Positions 24,145 through 36,205 of a stretch of 64,000 nucleotides of DNA are shown here, one piece after another; the first letter of the stretch is position 1, and each line of letters starts with the position of its first letter. Position numbers and translations under genes: made by a program. Source of the DNA: Plumapathes pennacea (Eukaryota; Cnidaria; Anthozoa; Antipatharia; Myriopathidae); assembly GCA_964036295.1 (NCBI GenBank), contig OZ038468.1, positions 11,294,183 to 11,358,182 of the forward strand. Direction: 5' to 3'. The notes below the pieces were generated by a model that worked only from the letters and a program-made list of their open reading frames with translations, was not told where the DNA came from and did not search any database.

Positions 24145-25050
24145 CATGTTCCGGCAAATGGGGAAAGCCGTGGCAATAAGCATTTCCTCCACTTCGCTGA
24201 GGCCCTGTAAATCTGTCGGCACTGTACCAGGGTCCATGTCGTTGCCACCTGAGAATAAGCGGCACGATGTCTTTTTGTCTCGTTTATACTTTGCTTGGCA
24301 ATTATTGGCCATTTTTCCTTACACACGTTACAGTGAAGGTGTCGAAAGTTTTCTTTGTAGCGGTAGAAGGCTGCAAGTTCCTCCTGCGTCCACTGCTGTT
24401 CGTGTAGAGCCGGGTTGTCTGGGTTAGCTCATCCACGGCTATGTAGATATTGCTATCTCTGGAAGCGACGCTCTTCGACAAGAGGCGAACGTTGCTCACG
24501 GCGTCGAATCTAGGCCTCACTTTGAGCATGAAGCCTACGGGCTCTTTCTCCGGACGTTTCATTGCGGCGTCGGGAAGCAGCTCGTTCTCAATCGGCTTTC
24601 ATGCACTGTTCTCTTTCCTGAGCTGTTTCTTGGGCTCGCTTCTGCATATTATGCTCCCGGACGGCTGCAATGCGCCGTTCTCTTTCCTGGGTTGTCTCCT
24701 GAGCTCGTCTGCTTGTAACGCTCTCGGTCACGCCGTTGCTTCCCTTCTTTGGGGTGTTTACAAAACGAAGACCTAAGACCAAAGACCCTGAAAACCTTAG
24801 GTCTTCGTTTTGTAAACACCCCCCTTCTTTGACAGCGACAGTATTGTCCTGTCTCGACTGCTGTTGTTTTCGTTGGGCGGCGGCTGTTCATTGCCGTCTG
24901 CGCTCGAGACGAATACTCCGCTGTTGGCTTGTCTCACGAGTTCGTCTTAGTCTTTCTTGCTCTCTTCGTTTTTGAAAACGAAATTGTTTTTCCTCGTGAG
25001 AGTGTTCCGTTTGATTCTTTGCTTGATTCACATTCACTACGTAGTTCGCA
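24145..25050 (-). pseudogene. Helitron N-terminal coding region, decayed and split by the LINE
   Basis: Animal Helitron proteins begin with Arg/Glu-rich repeats, then a zinc-binding segment and a Rep domain. Here the minus strand gives NQAKNQTEHSHEEKQ and RRTRETSQQRSIRLERRRQ (25045-24905), QETTQERERRIAAVREHNM (about 24700), then CKEKWP and the conserved CRLFSGGNDMDPGTVPTDLQ with EVEEMLIATAFPICR (24310-24150). Several frame changes separate these blocks. A 70-bp hairpin (24753-24824) interrupts the second block. The next conserved block is at 20115, beyond the LINE. No Rep or helicase motif is present in the window. Confidence 0.7.
24753..24824. repeat. 70-bp hairpin element
   Basis: Arms ggtgtttacaaaacgaagac and its complement flank a loop of about 18 bases. 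This lies within the Helitron coding remnant and breaks its frame. Confidence 0.75.
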
Positions 25051-25278
25051 AGAGTGCAAAAACTCATTCAATCTCCTGTCGTGTCCGTTGCTTCGCAACG
25101 GACTACCAGAACACCACGTGATTAAAAGTCGGTCCGTGAAATACAGACAGACATTTCAACATGAGATTCGGGGTTGAGGTCAGGAGAGGAAAGAGCCTGG
25201 GAAGGAGGTTGGAGATTCTGTTCCGATGTTTCAACATGATCTCGAGGCAAACTTTAACGAATACAATGAAATACTAGA

Positions 25279-26654
25279 CTAGAAATACGATAATCGCAGA
25301 TACCCCTCGCTCTGACATTGATGGGACTTTTACTTTGGTACTCCCAACAACAGTAGCCTTTGTTTTGTACCGAAATGTTGACTCAATCTTTTCTTCGAAG
25401 TCAAATGCTACACGCAAAGGAAGGAGAAATAGAATAGTGTGTGTTATACTTTTGCGTTGAAAAAAAGAATCGATTGCGTCACGAAGTACGTATTTCCCAC
25501 GGTCGGTCGGCACGACAAATTAATTTATACAGTCTGCCAAGCACGTTCTCAAATTTAATATTCAAATTTTGAAGTTGGTCGGCCGTCGTAGTACGGAAAA
25601 AAAGAACAACGAGTTTCCAATTTTGAATTCATAGGTATTACAATTAAATAGGCTTCCTGTGCAATTTGTTTTTACTCTGGACTGCATGCATAAGACTCAG
25701 GCATGCATGTTTAATGAGCTCGAATTGTTTTGTACGTGAACGCGCTCAAAACAACATGATTTCTCCCAGAATCAAAGCAAAACTTGAACGGTTTACTTCA
25801 AATTATACACGGGCTTCAGACCTAGTCATACTTCTAAGGGCTTGTGAATGATTCTCGCTGCAATCACCGCATGTCAAATTACAGTATTTGTTACAGTTTT
25901 AGTCTTGAAAGAAATAATAAGACATCTGACTAAATCATTCAGGACTCCAAGTTCCGATTGCTCTGAGCCAATACGGTAGCCGAAACTGGCGACAGAAGCG
26001 TATTAAAACAATGCTTCGAGGGAAAATGATCAGCATACAGATTTTAATACATTCTTGAAGTGATCGAGTTACAAGATACGGGATAGAATATATTTGTCAT
26101 GGTGATTGTTCGCTTTCCACTGACTGACCTTTGTTGCTTGTCCTTTCTGAATAAGGATCTGAGTTTAACACAAGACGGCGTCTGAAGCTCACGATTTGCT
26201 TCCAAGCGCTGTTCCCTTTGCGGAGCCGTTTGTTCGGCACGATTCCGTTCCTGATGCTGTCGGTTATCAAATGTTTGTCGTCTTTTCTCTAGACGTATTT
26301 GGCACTGTTCGATTGTTTCACGATTTCGCCTTGCCCGTGCTACTTCCCTTCTCTTTTGCAGACGAGCTTCGCGAGACCGTGCTGTGTCAAGTTTTCCAGT
26401 TTTCAAATTCATTTTCTTGAACGCAGTTACGTACAGTTGTTGCTTCGTTCAAACCTTTGTTTGACCTCGCTTTGACGCTAATCGATAATTGTTATTACGT
26501 CATTGCCCTAGAGGTCGCCCTATGACAGACTGACAGACTGACTGACGAACATTAGATTTCGAGATGGCGACTCGCTTGGAGTCTCTACACAAAGCGAATT
26601 TGCTGCATTAGCACCGTGATTATTACCCTCACTTCGCTTCGCTTCGCTCGGGGA
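25279..26654 (-). mobile_element. Non-autonomous Helitron, copy H2
   Basis: Same family as H1, in minus orientation: the 5' end TCCCCGAGCGAAG is at 26654 and the 3' end CTAG at 25279. It encodes an Arg-rich open frame (26412-26044; SREARLQKRREVARARRNR) resembling a Helitron N-terminus, with no enzymatic domain. It has the uninterrupted TTA site (25891-25893) that carries a MITE in copy H4. Confidence 0.75.
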
Positions 26655-29093
26655 CTATCTGACAATGGCATTCACTGACGAAGTGCTGTCTCGCTTCAGG
26701 TGGGAAACTGTGCTGTTTTACATCAGAAGTAGTATCAATAGTATCGACACTTCTGTGGGCCGTCATTTAAGAGTCGTTGGCGTAAATTAAACTGTGTTGA
26801 CCCATTCATTGAGTCTTGGTCAAATGCTTTGTTTGCGCACGCTTGTCGTTCCGGCGGTGATTCGCAGATGTGCAGCTGATGATGTGTCCTAAAATCATCA
26901 TCGTATCATTTTATTGCTTTGTATTAGGCCCTGAGTGGAGTATCCAGTCGGTTGGAGCACCAAGGGGAAAATCAGGACAGATAATAAATAATGATCAGAA
27001 TGCGAAACAATCTTTTATAAATGAATTTGAGGAGGCTGCAGAACACCTGAAAGGTTGTTCAGTTTATACGACAAATCTTTACCAGGAGATGGTGCAGTTG
27101 CATCTGACTAATTCAGTACATTTTCTGAATATCTGAAGCACATGTTGCTATGAGTTGCTTGATCTTTAGTCCTTCTGTAACATTAATACTATTAGGTAAT
27201 ATTGGATCAAAATATAGTTGCATTTTTCTTACACTTCTATATTTTTACAACATTTACTCTTGAGAATTGTTTCATCTTATAAAGTATGGCATATTATATA
27301 GTATTCCTTCTGAAAAAATCAGCTTAGCTAAGGTCAAGTTTCACACTGCTATATTTCATTTGTTTGAGAGCTCTGTCCATGCAAGAAGTTTCATGTTGAT
27401 ATTAACATTCATGTTCAAAAAAACAATAGTTGTTAATAAGGTAATGCCAAGTAATGCCAAGTTACCCAAGTTGTGTGCAGAGTAGAGCAAAATATAATCA
27501 ACCCATCTGTGGACAAGCATACTTTGGTGCTGGGTGTTACCGTTCAACATTTTTATATTGTTGCTTTGGAATTTGGCAAACCAGCTCAGTAAAATCAGTT
27601 TCCTTCAGCCTTCAGAATATACCTAACCTATTCCTGTGCAGTCTTCTGCATTGATACTTTGCATTTCAATTCCTTTCTGTGCCAAATTGACTAGGATAAT
27701 ACAAATGCCACATTGTGAAAAAGGAATTCAATTAAACTGCAACAACACTGTTAAAATCTCAGTGAGACAAACAACAGTGGTATGAGGGAGAGGATGGGGC
27801 CACTGAGCTCTTCTAAGAAGGAGCAATAAACCTTGCAAAAATGTAGCTGACTTCTTTATCAAAACAGTCCGATACTGTACAAAAGGATGCAAAAGACAGG
27901 TGCAACTTAAGTAAAAGTTTCCCTGAAACATCACAGCACTGGATTCAAAAAAATATTAGGGGCATAACATCAAATATAAAATACCACAGAGGTTAATGAT
28001 AGTAGTTTATACATACTTTCAAAAATGTCCTGGAATATTAACGCACTGATTTGGCTCAGATTGAAACGCTGCTCTCTTTACAAGTTACCCCAAATGTTCA
28101 TGGCCTTCCGTGATTTAGCTGTACGCGGTGAGGGAACGAAGGTCCAAGAAACAAGCTTAAAACCGACTCGAACTCCGGCAGAAAACTCCTACATCGACCC
28201 GATGGATAAATGTAGCACTTCACTAATGACCTCCGCAGTTCTGGACAGTCAAACAACTGGTGCAGTGTTTATATAGTATCAAGAATTATTCATTCAGAGT
28301 GTTCGCCACGTTCTGACACGAGCACCACGGCCGGCGACAATTTCCGAAGCACTCTACTTTGAACAACAACACTTGAACAAAATGGACTGACACAGTTTAA
28401 TTTAGAGCCAGCAACTCCGAAATAAACACACAGTCTACATATATCATTGATAGTGTGTTACTGGTGATACAAAGCAGCAGACTTGACAGCATTTTGCAAG
28501 TTCGTCACAGTGCATATATGAGTGCCAAACCGACAGAGAAATCCTGCGAATTAACTCGTATCAGCCATGCAGAGCTACAGTTGCTTCCCTTTACCTTTAC
28601 AATGTTCCTCCCCAGATAGAATTGTTCTGGCATCGTCAGACAATAAATTAAGCCCTAAAATGTTGATTTCACGGCGCTGAAACAGGAATCTGACGTGGAG
28701 AAGAAACTGGCGATCGCTCACGATCAGAGTCACTAAATGAGATTTCGGCCACCAAATTACGAGTAGGTACTGCTACAGTATTGTATCGCTTAATTATCTC
28801 CGATGTATCTCTATCCTGGATCGCTCAAATCGCTTCAGAGTAGCTGACGCTCGACAAAAACGCGCCTCCCGAAAAACGACAATTTGACCCCCAAAATGGC
28901 GGATAAACAAATTCACGTGATTTATGACGTCATTTGCACGAGCCCAATAGATAATGTATGCCGCCGGCCGCGCTCCTAACTGGCTCAGGGCACTGGGACA
29001 CGGAAAGCCGCAATCAACATGGCGGCCGAATATTCCCGAGGTGACTTTTCACTCTGATTGGAATTTCTAAAAAAAAAAATCATTCTTATAATA
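26655..29093. other. Region without a supported gene
   Basis: About 2.4 kb. An exon-like open stretch at 26928-27105 (SGQIINNDQNAKQSFINEF) follows an AG and could be a degraded exon, but nothing identifies it. At 28860-29040 the DNA is GC-rich with 'aaaatggcgg' and 'aacatggcgg' motifs resembling YY1-type promoter boxes. Nothing else is supported. Confidence 0.4.
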
Positions 29094-30612
29094 CTAGAAA
29101 TACGATAATCGCATATACCCCCTCACTCTGCCATTGATGGGACTTTTACTTTGGTAACTCCCAATAAGAGTAGCCTTTGTTTTACCGAAATGTTGACTCA
29201 ATCTTTTCTTCGAACTCAAGTGCTACACGCAAAGGAAGGAGAAAAAGAATGGTGTGTGTTATACTTTTGCGTTGAAAAAAGAATCGATTGCGTGACGAAG
29301 TACGTATTTCCCACGGTCGGCACGTCAAATTAATTCATACAGTCTGCCAAGCACGTTCTCGAAATTTAATACTCAAAGTTTGAAGTTAGTCGGCCGTCGT
29401 AGTACGGGAACTGAAAGGAACACTGATTTTCCAATTTTGAATTCATAGGCAGTACAATTAAATAGGCTTCCTGTGCGATTTGTTTTTACTACCGCATGCA
29501 CCAGACTCAGGCATGCATATTTAATAGGCTCGAATTGTTTTGTATGTGAACCCACTCAAAACAGCAAAATTTCTCCCAGAATCAAAGCAAAACTTGAACA
29601 GTTTACTTCAAATTATACACGGGCTTCAGACCCAGTAATACTTCTAAGGGCTTGTGAACGATTCTCGCTGCAATCACCGCGTGTCAGATTACAGAAAAAT
29701 AAGACATCTGACTAAATCATTCAAGACTCCAAGTTCCGATTGCTCTGAGCAAATACGGTAGCCGAAACTGGCAACAGAAGCGTAGTAAAACAATACTTCA
29801 AGGGAAAATGATCAGCATACAGATTTTAATACATTCTTGAAGTGATCGAGTTACAAAATATATATTTGTCACGGTGATTGTTCGATTTCCACTGACTAGC
29901 CTTTGTTGCTTGTCCTTTCTAAATAAGTATCTGAGTTTAACACAAAACGGCATCTGAAGCTCCCGATTTGCTTTCAAGCGCTGTTCCCTTTGCGGAGTTG
30001 TCTGTGTTACCCGCTTCTGTTCATGTCGCTTTTGGTCGGCATTCATGCGCTGTTGTCTTAACTTGCGGAGTCTTCTCTTCGGCCCGCTTTTTCTCCTGAA
30101 GTTTCCGATTTGCGTTCAAGTGCTGTTCTCTTTGCGGAGTTGTCTGCGTTACCCGTTTCCGTTCATGTCGCTTTCGATCGGCATTCATGCGTTGTTGTTC
30201 GCTCGTTTCACGATTTCGCCTTGCTCGTGCCTGTTCCCTTCTCATTTGAAGACGAGCTTCGCGAGACTGTTGTGTTTCAAGTTTTTCAGTTTTTAAGTTT
30301 TCCATTTTCGTGAACGCAGCTTCGATATATTGTTGCTTCGTTCAAATCTAAATGCTTCGTTCAAATCTAATTTCTCTTATTTCGGAGTAAAACAACATTG
30401 CTGAGTAAAACTACAGGCCAGGGCACACGTGATCGATCCGGCCTTTCTTATTGGTTAGCAGGGTAACCGCGCCTAAAGTCGTACGACAGACTGACTGACA
30501 AACTGACAGACAACGTTAAATTTCGAGATGGCGACAGGCTTGGAGTCCCCAAGTAGGCGGTATAATATTACTGCATTAGTGTCGTGAGTATTTCCCTCAC
30601 TTCGTTCGGGGA
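29094..30612 (-). mobile_element. Non-autonomous Helitron, copy H3
   Basis: 1519 bp with ends TCCCCGAACG (30612) and CTAG (29094). The outside bases are A at the 5' end and T at the 3' end, as expected for Helitron insertion between A and T. Its open frame (30305-30021) has extra copies of the Arg-rich unit (REQARARRNRETSEQQ, RKRHERKRVTQTTPQREQ), so it is the longest remnant of the family's coding part. Confidence 0.75.
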
Positions 30613-30910
30613 TAAAGTAATACATCTTTATTGATAACATTGGCACATGGGATTTTTAAGTGTACATTATTGTCATTGACTTTTGACAAATTTGATGGTT
30701 CTTAAAGGAGCCGTTCGTGAATGCTGAGGGAGTTCTGTAACCCAGGACTACTGGACCTAAAAGTTCCATCCAGCTCCCATCACTGCCATCTCAAATTCTG
30801 GTCAAACAGGCAACTCAAGTCTTCCATATTTTCCAGGGAACATGGATTTATCTCGTAACCACAGCAGTTGCACACAACAATACAGTTGCTGAATTCGAAT
30901 CGGCCTGACA

Positions 30911-30952
<42 letters not shown>

Positions 30953-31834
30953 ATAAAAAATTAAAGTTACTTCACGTCACATAATCTTCCACTATATGTA
31001 GCTTTTCATGACAACTTCTGGAAACCAATAAAAATATATGTTCAACAAAACTGATATACTAATCATTAGGAAATTATCAAACATCAAGATTATCATGTAT
31101 TGTATACACTGAGTTTACTTATAATATGGTATCACTATCAATCTGTGTGTTTGGTTGAATTTCTTGCCAAACTACAATAGGCATATAAGAGATTGGAAGT
31201 TCAGTATATAATGAATACATTTGAAAAACAAGTGATCAATCAGTCATTTCAACATACACAATAATAATTGTGTATCACTTTAGGTAGATTTACTACCTTT
31301 CTGATTAACAACATTAATGGATCCAGGTAAAGCACAAAGTGTCAAAGTGCTCTTTTGCTGACACTGTGGGCACAGCTCTGAAAAAACAAACTATTTTTAC
31401 CTAGCAATCTACAATGTATAAATAAAACAATATTACTAATCATCAGAACTACTATTATAGAATTGACAGTAAAAGAAATGAAATTGAGCAAACCTAGTTA
31501 GAACATAAAAAGCATCTTTGATTGATTTTGAAATACAGTGATGACTAACATGAATGGAGAATGGGGAGTTACATCCACGGCCAGCAATTCATAGTACCAT
31601 GTGTAACTTTGGGATGTACATGTTAAGCATAATTCACGTAGCACTAAGGGCAACCAGATATTGACTGCGTTGGAGTGAAGAAAGACATACATTGGTCACT
31701 GAAAATGAACAAGACTCTGATTTATTTCTTGCCAAAAATGGCACTTCTCAATCTCGTGTAAGCTTGCTTTTACCTTTTCACTTCCAAGCTAGTTATATGT
31801 AAATTCTCAATTTTTGCTCTCTTTACAAATCTAG
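30613..31834. other. Region upstream of the CaRF/Ulp1 gene
   Basis: Contains a poly-A run at 30913-30950. Two short minus-strand stretches have paired cysteines: 30905-30780 (VCNCCGYEINPC) and about 31388-31300 (ELCPQCQQKSTLTLC), the latter after a plausible AG. They could be leftover exons of an unknown zinc-binding protein, but support is weak. No gene is called. Confidence 0.35.
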
Positions 31835-34800
31835 GCAACAGAGCACAGTTATTCAGGAGTCACAAAAGAGATCATATGCTCAAACATCCAAAAAGAAGGG
31901 TTGCTCAGTGGAAATTCATGTTCAGCAAATTGCTAAATTTCCAGACCTTAAGGTGAAGTAATTATATATAATTTACTTATATTTACTTCAGAGTAACAGG
32001 TCAGTCTTTGTACACTAATAACTGGACAAAATCTAATACCTTGGTCTAGTGACTATTCATATCAGTAATATATGAATAATTGCACCTCCCAGGGAATGTA
32101 TGGATGGGAGAGGGATGGTGAAGGGGGCAATCAACAGAACTTTTGTACAAGGGCCGTAGACAAACAAAGCATTTAATACATTGCATCTTCACACAGCTAT
32201 AATATTGTTTTGTTTAAAGAATAATTTCCCTTGCATCACATACTTTACCGTGCCCATAATAACAGGAACTAATAATTTAGGTAATTATTATTAAATTCTT
32301 TCCATTGTTTTAGATTGAAAGAGATACACCATTTCTGCGAGCAAAAGCTGCAAAGGGAGTGCATGATATTCTTAGTGATGGCAATGTGAAGGTAGCAATG
32401 GTGTACATCATCAAACTACCCGACTACAAGGAACACAAAAATCATATAATTGGAAAGGTACAGTATTGACATCTGTTATAGTTTTTTCTCCAGTGTCTTA
32501 CCACCAATCTGATGAACAGCACTTTACTTGCAGGCTGCAGGAATACGAGAACCACTTGATCCTGCGATTATTAACAAAATCACACAGCTAATAACCGAAG
32601 GAGTACGAAAAGTTAGTGAAATGAGGAGGCACTTGGAGGCATTTGTGAAAAGGGAGCTATTTCAAGGACGCCAGCCACCGGAGAAGACATGTAGGCGATT
32701 CTTCCCAACCAACAAGGACATCTATAACCACATCTACAAAGCTAAGCTTCAAAAGAGCCAACCTTGGCTGGAGAATGGAAAGCTGAGGCACTGGTTTGGA
32801 AAGAAGTGGCTGCCTAACATCAAGGTTAGTTGTATAAAAATGTAATTCCTCATTTCTTGTTTAGTCTACCTTCAATGCAAAACAAAAAAATTAAAAAATA
32901 TGATCATATTGAATGGCAATATTTAAAAATACAATACATGTATACAAACATACACATTTGATAAAACTATCAGAACAGACCCTACAGTGCTTGTATGTAT
33001 TTTGAGCTACAGTACATGAATGCATATATTGACATTTTATAAATGCTTTTACTAGCAACATGTTATAAACATTCCTAAAGAAACTTTGATTTTTGATCAG
33101 ATATGGTCATATCCTGATAATAATTATTAAAAGACCAGATAACATCACTGTACCCTATTTTTATTTACTATAAATGCAGAGATGGCGCCAAGCCTACAGG
33201 ACAGAAGACTTTATTTGTGCTGTTAACACCAACAACGGAGCTGAGCGACAAAACGAGTCACTAAAGTATGACTACCTTCTTGGATTCAAGGGCTGCTCAC
33301 TGAGTGAGATGCTGACTGTCCTGATAAACCAGTTCCTGCCAGACAGTTACAGGAAGTAAGTATTCTAATTAATTATAATATTTTATCCTATAGAATAAAA
33401 TGTAATGCTTTGAAAACACAATTTTTTCTAATGCAAAACTGACAGTAAGACAATTTCCAGGAAGTACTCAGTATGCAATATAATGTTGTACCTAAAAAAA
33501 TTAAAAAATATAAAAAAATGGGGCCACCTTCACATTCATTATTCAACATTGCATACACAATCCATACAGGTTATAAGAAGTTTGGGCCCGCAGTTGGTGC
33601 AAAATATGCAAAACTATGTGAGGCTTTTATAGTTAGCTAATATTTTTAAACAATGATTTTAATTTAATTTCTTACTTTACTTAACTATGACAGGTATTGT
33701 GCAACTCAACATTCAGTGCCATGAGGGATATTGTGGTTACAGCAACCAGGTGCCACAGTTTCTGCACAACAGACCTAGAAGAGTGGTATCGCATGTTATG
33801 CAGCGCTGGCTCTCTGATGTGAACCCTGAAAATGTAACAATGGTATCTCCTGGAAGCTTTACAGTTGGCAGTGCTCTTGGAGAATGTCGCTACACAGTCT
33901 GGTATGGTGATGAAAAGTCAATGCCTCACTGTGGCTGTCATGACTGGAGGCACTTCAGGCTTCTGTGCAAGCACTTCTGTGCTTGCATTAATGCTTTCCC
34001 AGAATGGGGTTGGGATCAGCTGAGCAGCAAGTACACAGAAAATCCCCTATTCTGTCTTGATGAAGATGTGATAAATGCAACAGACAACACATATTGCTCC
34101 AGTAGTTCTCCATCAGATAGCTCCAATACCCCATCTACAAGTAGCACAACTGAAACACCAGAAAAGGAAGCTGAAGATTGCTTAGTAGCAGTGGATAATT
34201 TTTCACCCCTCCCTCCTAAGCATGTGAATGGCACAAATTCCCAGAGAATCAAATGCAGAAACATCATGAAGGAACTGTGCAGCTTGACATAACTCATCAA
34301 AGATTACCATGCCTTAGAATCTCTCGCCAGTGATCTCAGCAACCTCCTGCAAAAGGCACAGTCTGTCACTCCCAATGAAAGTGGCATCCATCTAAAAATG
34401 CCCTCCCCATGCAAGTCCAGAAAGAGAGCCCCCTCAGCTAACTGCAACACAAATCTTCCCTCCACAAAAAAAGCCAAAATCTTAAACCTAAATGTTCGCA
34501 AATATGGGCACCCCAAGCATCCATACAGTGGCCGTGTGGGGAAACATGCTAACATGATGAAAACTCACTACCAAGTACAGGTCCCTGTTACATCACCTCC
34601 AGCTTCCAGCAAAACAGCTCGCAAGACCCAGTCATCACAATCAGTACCCCAAAAGAAGGAGAAATCATCTTCCTCTAAAGCCAAGAAAAGATCACAACCA
34701 AAACCTGCTTATCAATCAGCAAGTAGTACTGGCAGGCCAGAAAACAGTACCTCATCCAACCAAACCACCACAGAGGCCTGGGTATATGTACACAACCTGA

Positions 34801-35348
34801 AACTTTCACAGATTGACAAAGCAGTAATACTCTCAGGTGCAGACCTCAATGACAGGCACATTCATGCTTGCCAGAAAATTCTAAAGAAACAATTCCCCAA
34901 CTTGGAAGGTCTTATTGACCCCATTCTTGTTTCTAACCAGATGATCTCATTGTGTAGACTCCCAACCCGAGATGCAGTGCAGATCCACCACGTCCCAGGT
35001 CACTGGGTTATGTCTACTTGTCATGGAGGCTCTATAACAGTGTATGATTCAATGACTCCAGCACTATCAACTTGCCTGAAGCAACAGCTGCAAGCGGTTT
35101 ACAAGAAGATGGCCAGTGAACCAGAGCAGTCTACTGAAACCTCAAAGTTAAGTATAACTTTGAAGTGCTGTCAGAAGCAAGTGGGCAGCCACAATTGTGG
35201 ACTATTTGCTATAGCTAATGCTGTTGCCCTCGCTAATGGTACTGACCCAGGAACTGTGGCATTTCATCAGGCTGGGATGCAGCAGCATCTTCTGAACTGT
35301 CTGGAAAGGCAACACCTGACAATGTTCCCACATGTAGCCAGGCGTTAA
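31835..35348 (+). pseudogene. Transposon-derived CaRF / MULE-SWIM / Ulp1 cysteine-protease gene, nuclease core missing
   Basis: Exons are 31835-31952, 32314-32457, 32534-32824, 33180-33355 and 33694-35348, all GT-AG and phase-compatible. In order: a CaRF-type DNA-binding region (KKGCSVEIHVQQIAKFPDLK, LITEGVRKVSEMRRHLEAFV, RRFFPTNKDIYNHIY); the C-terminal part of a MULE transposase (WLPNIK, NTNNGAERQNESLKYDYL); a SWIM zinc finger (CGCHDWRHFRLLCKH, about 33930-33975); a basic Ser/Lys-rich linker; and an Ulp1/C48-like peptidase with His (35001), Asp (35046) and Cys (35196, SHNCGLFAIA). The DDE core expected between the CaRF part and WLPNIK is absent within a single exon. Lesions are one extra base near 33699 and an in-frame TAA at 34290-34292 before the protease half. 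The 5' exons were not found. Possible roles of a working version are DNA binding plus cleavage of a ubiquitin-like protein. Confidence 0.75.
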
Positions 35349-35842
35349 CTGTTCTGCAATTTTATAAAATCACACTGTCCAGTTCAGTGATTTTAAAATA
35401 CATGTATAGTTACAGTCTTATACTGTATTCAGGTATTAATGTATAAGTCTGGTCAGTTAAGTTTCATGTTGCCAATTTTATAAATCAGTATTTTTCAGGG
35501 AACATAAGTCTAAAGTTACATGATTGTAGTACACTTATAGTACATATCAATACAGTTTATATCAGACCATGGATATAATTTCACCAAACATTATCATTAC
35601 AGCCTTTTTTCAAAGTGTGTGCCATTTCCTTGAAATTCTAGGGTTGTAATTTACATGTTAAATAAAAGACTTGGCTCAATATATGAACCACAGGGCCACT
35701 ACGACCACATCTTGACTCTTTCAGCTTGACTTTGATTCTTAAATATCATGTAAATACGATAAAAGAAGTTGTTTGTGCATAAAATTACCTCTAATAATAA
35801 CACTGCTTTAAAACCTGATTTTGGAGTATCCAGTTTACCACA
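35349..35842. other. 3' flank of the CaRF/Ulp1 gene
   Basis: No gene. A hairpin at 35817-35866 (ttttggagtatccag / ctggatactccaaaa) marks where two inverted copies of a transposon end meet. An aataaa at about 35661 could be the gene's polyadenylation signal. Confidence 0.45.
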
Positions 35843-36205
35843 CTGGATACTCCAAAATTAGGTTTCCAAGAACTGAGTTAAACAAGTTTGCAAAGCACTG
35901 TATATTCCTTTCTTACACATGCATGATAGCCTGTATGTATGTGGAACCTTATTTTAATGTGTTACTTCCTATACTGTGAGAAAACTTGGAGAATCGCTGT
36001 AGCCGCGAGAAATCGAGATTTTTCGTTGGTACCAGACATTATGAGAGAATTTTACAAACCTTACCTTTCATTTCTCAATTTTGATAAAGATCCCTCCGCA
36101 TTTCATACTGACGGCCTGATGTAAATAAATGTATAATGCAACCTACAAGTATCAAGTCTGTAGATTTTCGACGAAAACACTAGTGCACGGCTCGGACAGA
36201 TTCCG

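Noticed and set aside
26870-27136. Possible gene exon with SGQIINNDQNAKQSF
   Set aside because: An AG precedes it, but there is no recognisable domain, no clear donor and no neighbouring exon, so it was not called.
28025-28276. 83-codon open frame
   Set aside because: No motif, start context or splice partner; likely chance.
34290-34292. Programmed stop-codon readthrough in the CaRF/Ulp1 gene
   Set aside because: The frame continues after the TAA, but there is no recognisable readthrough context or downstream structure, and a separate frameshift at about 33699 makes decay the simpler reading.
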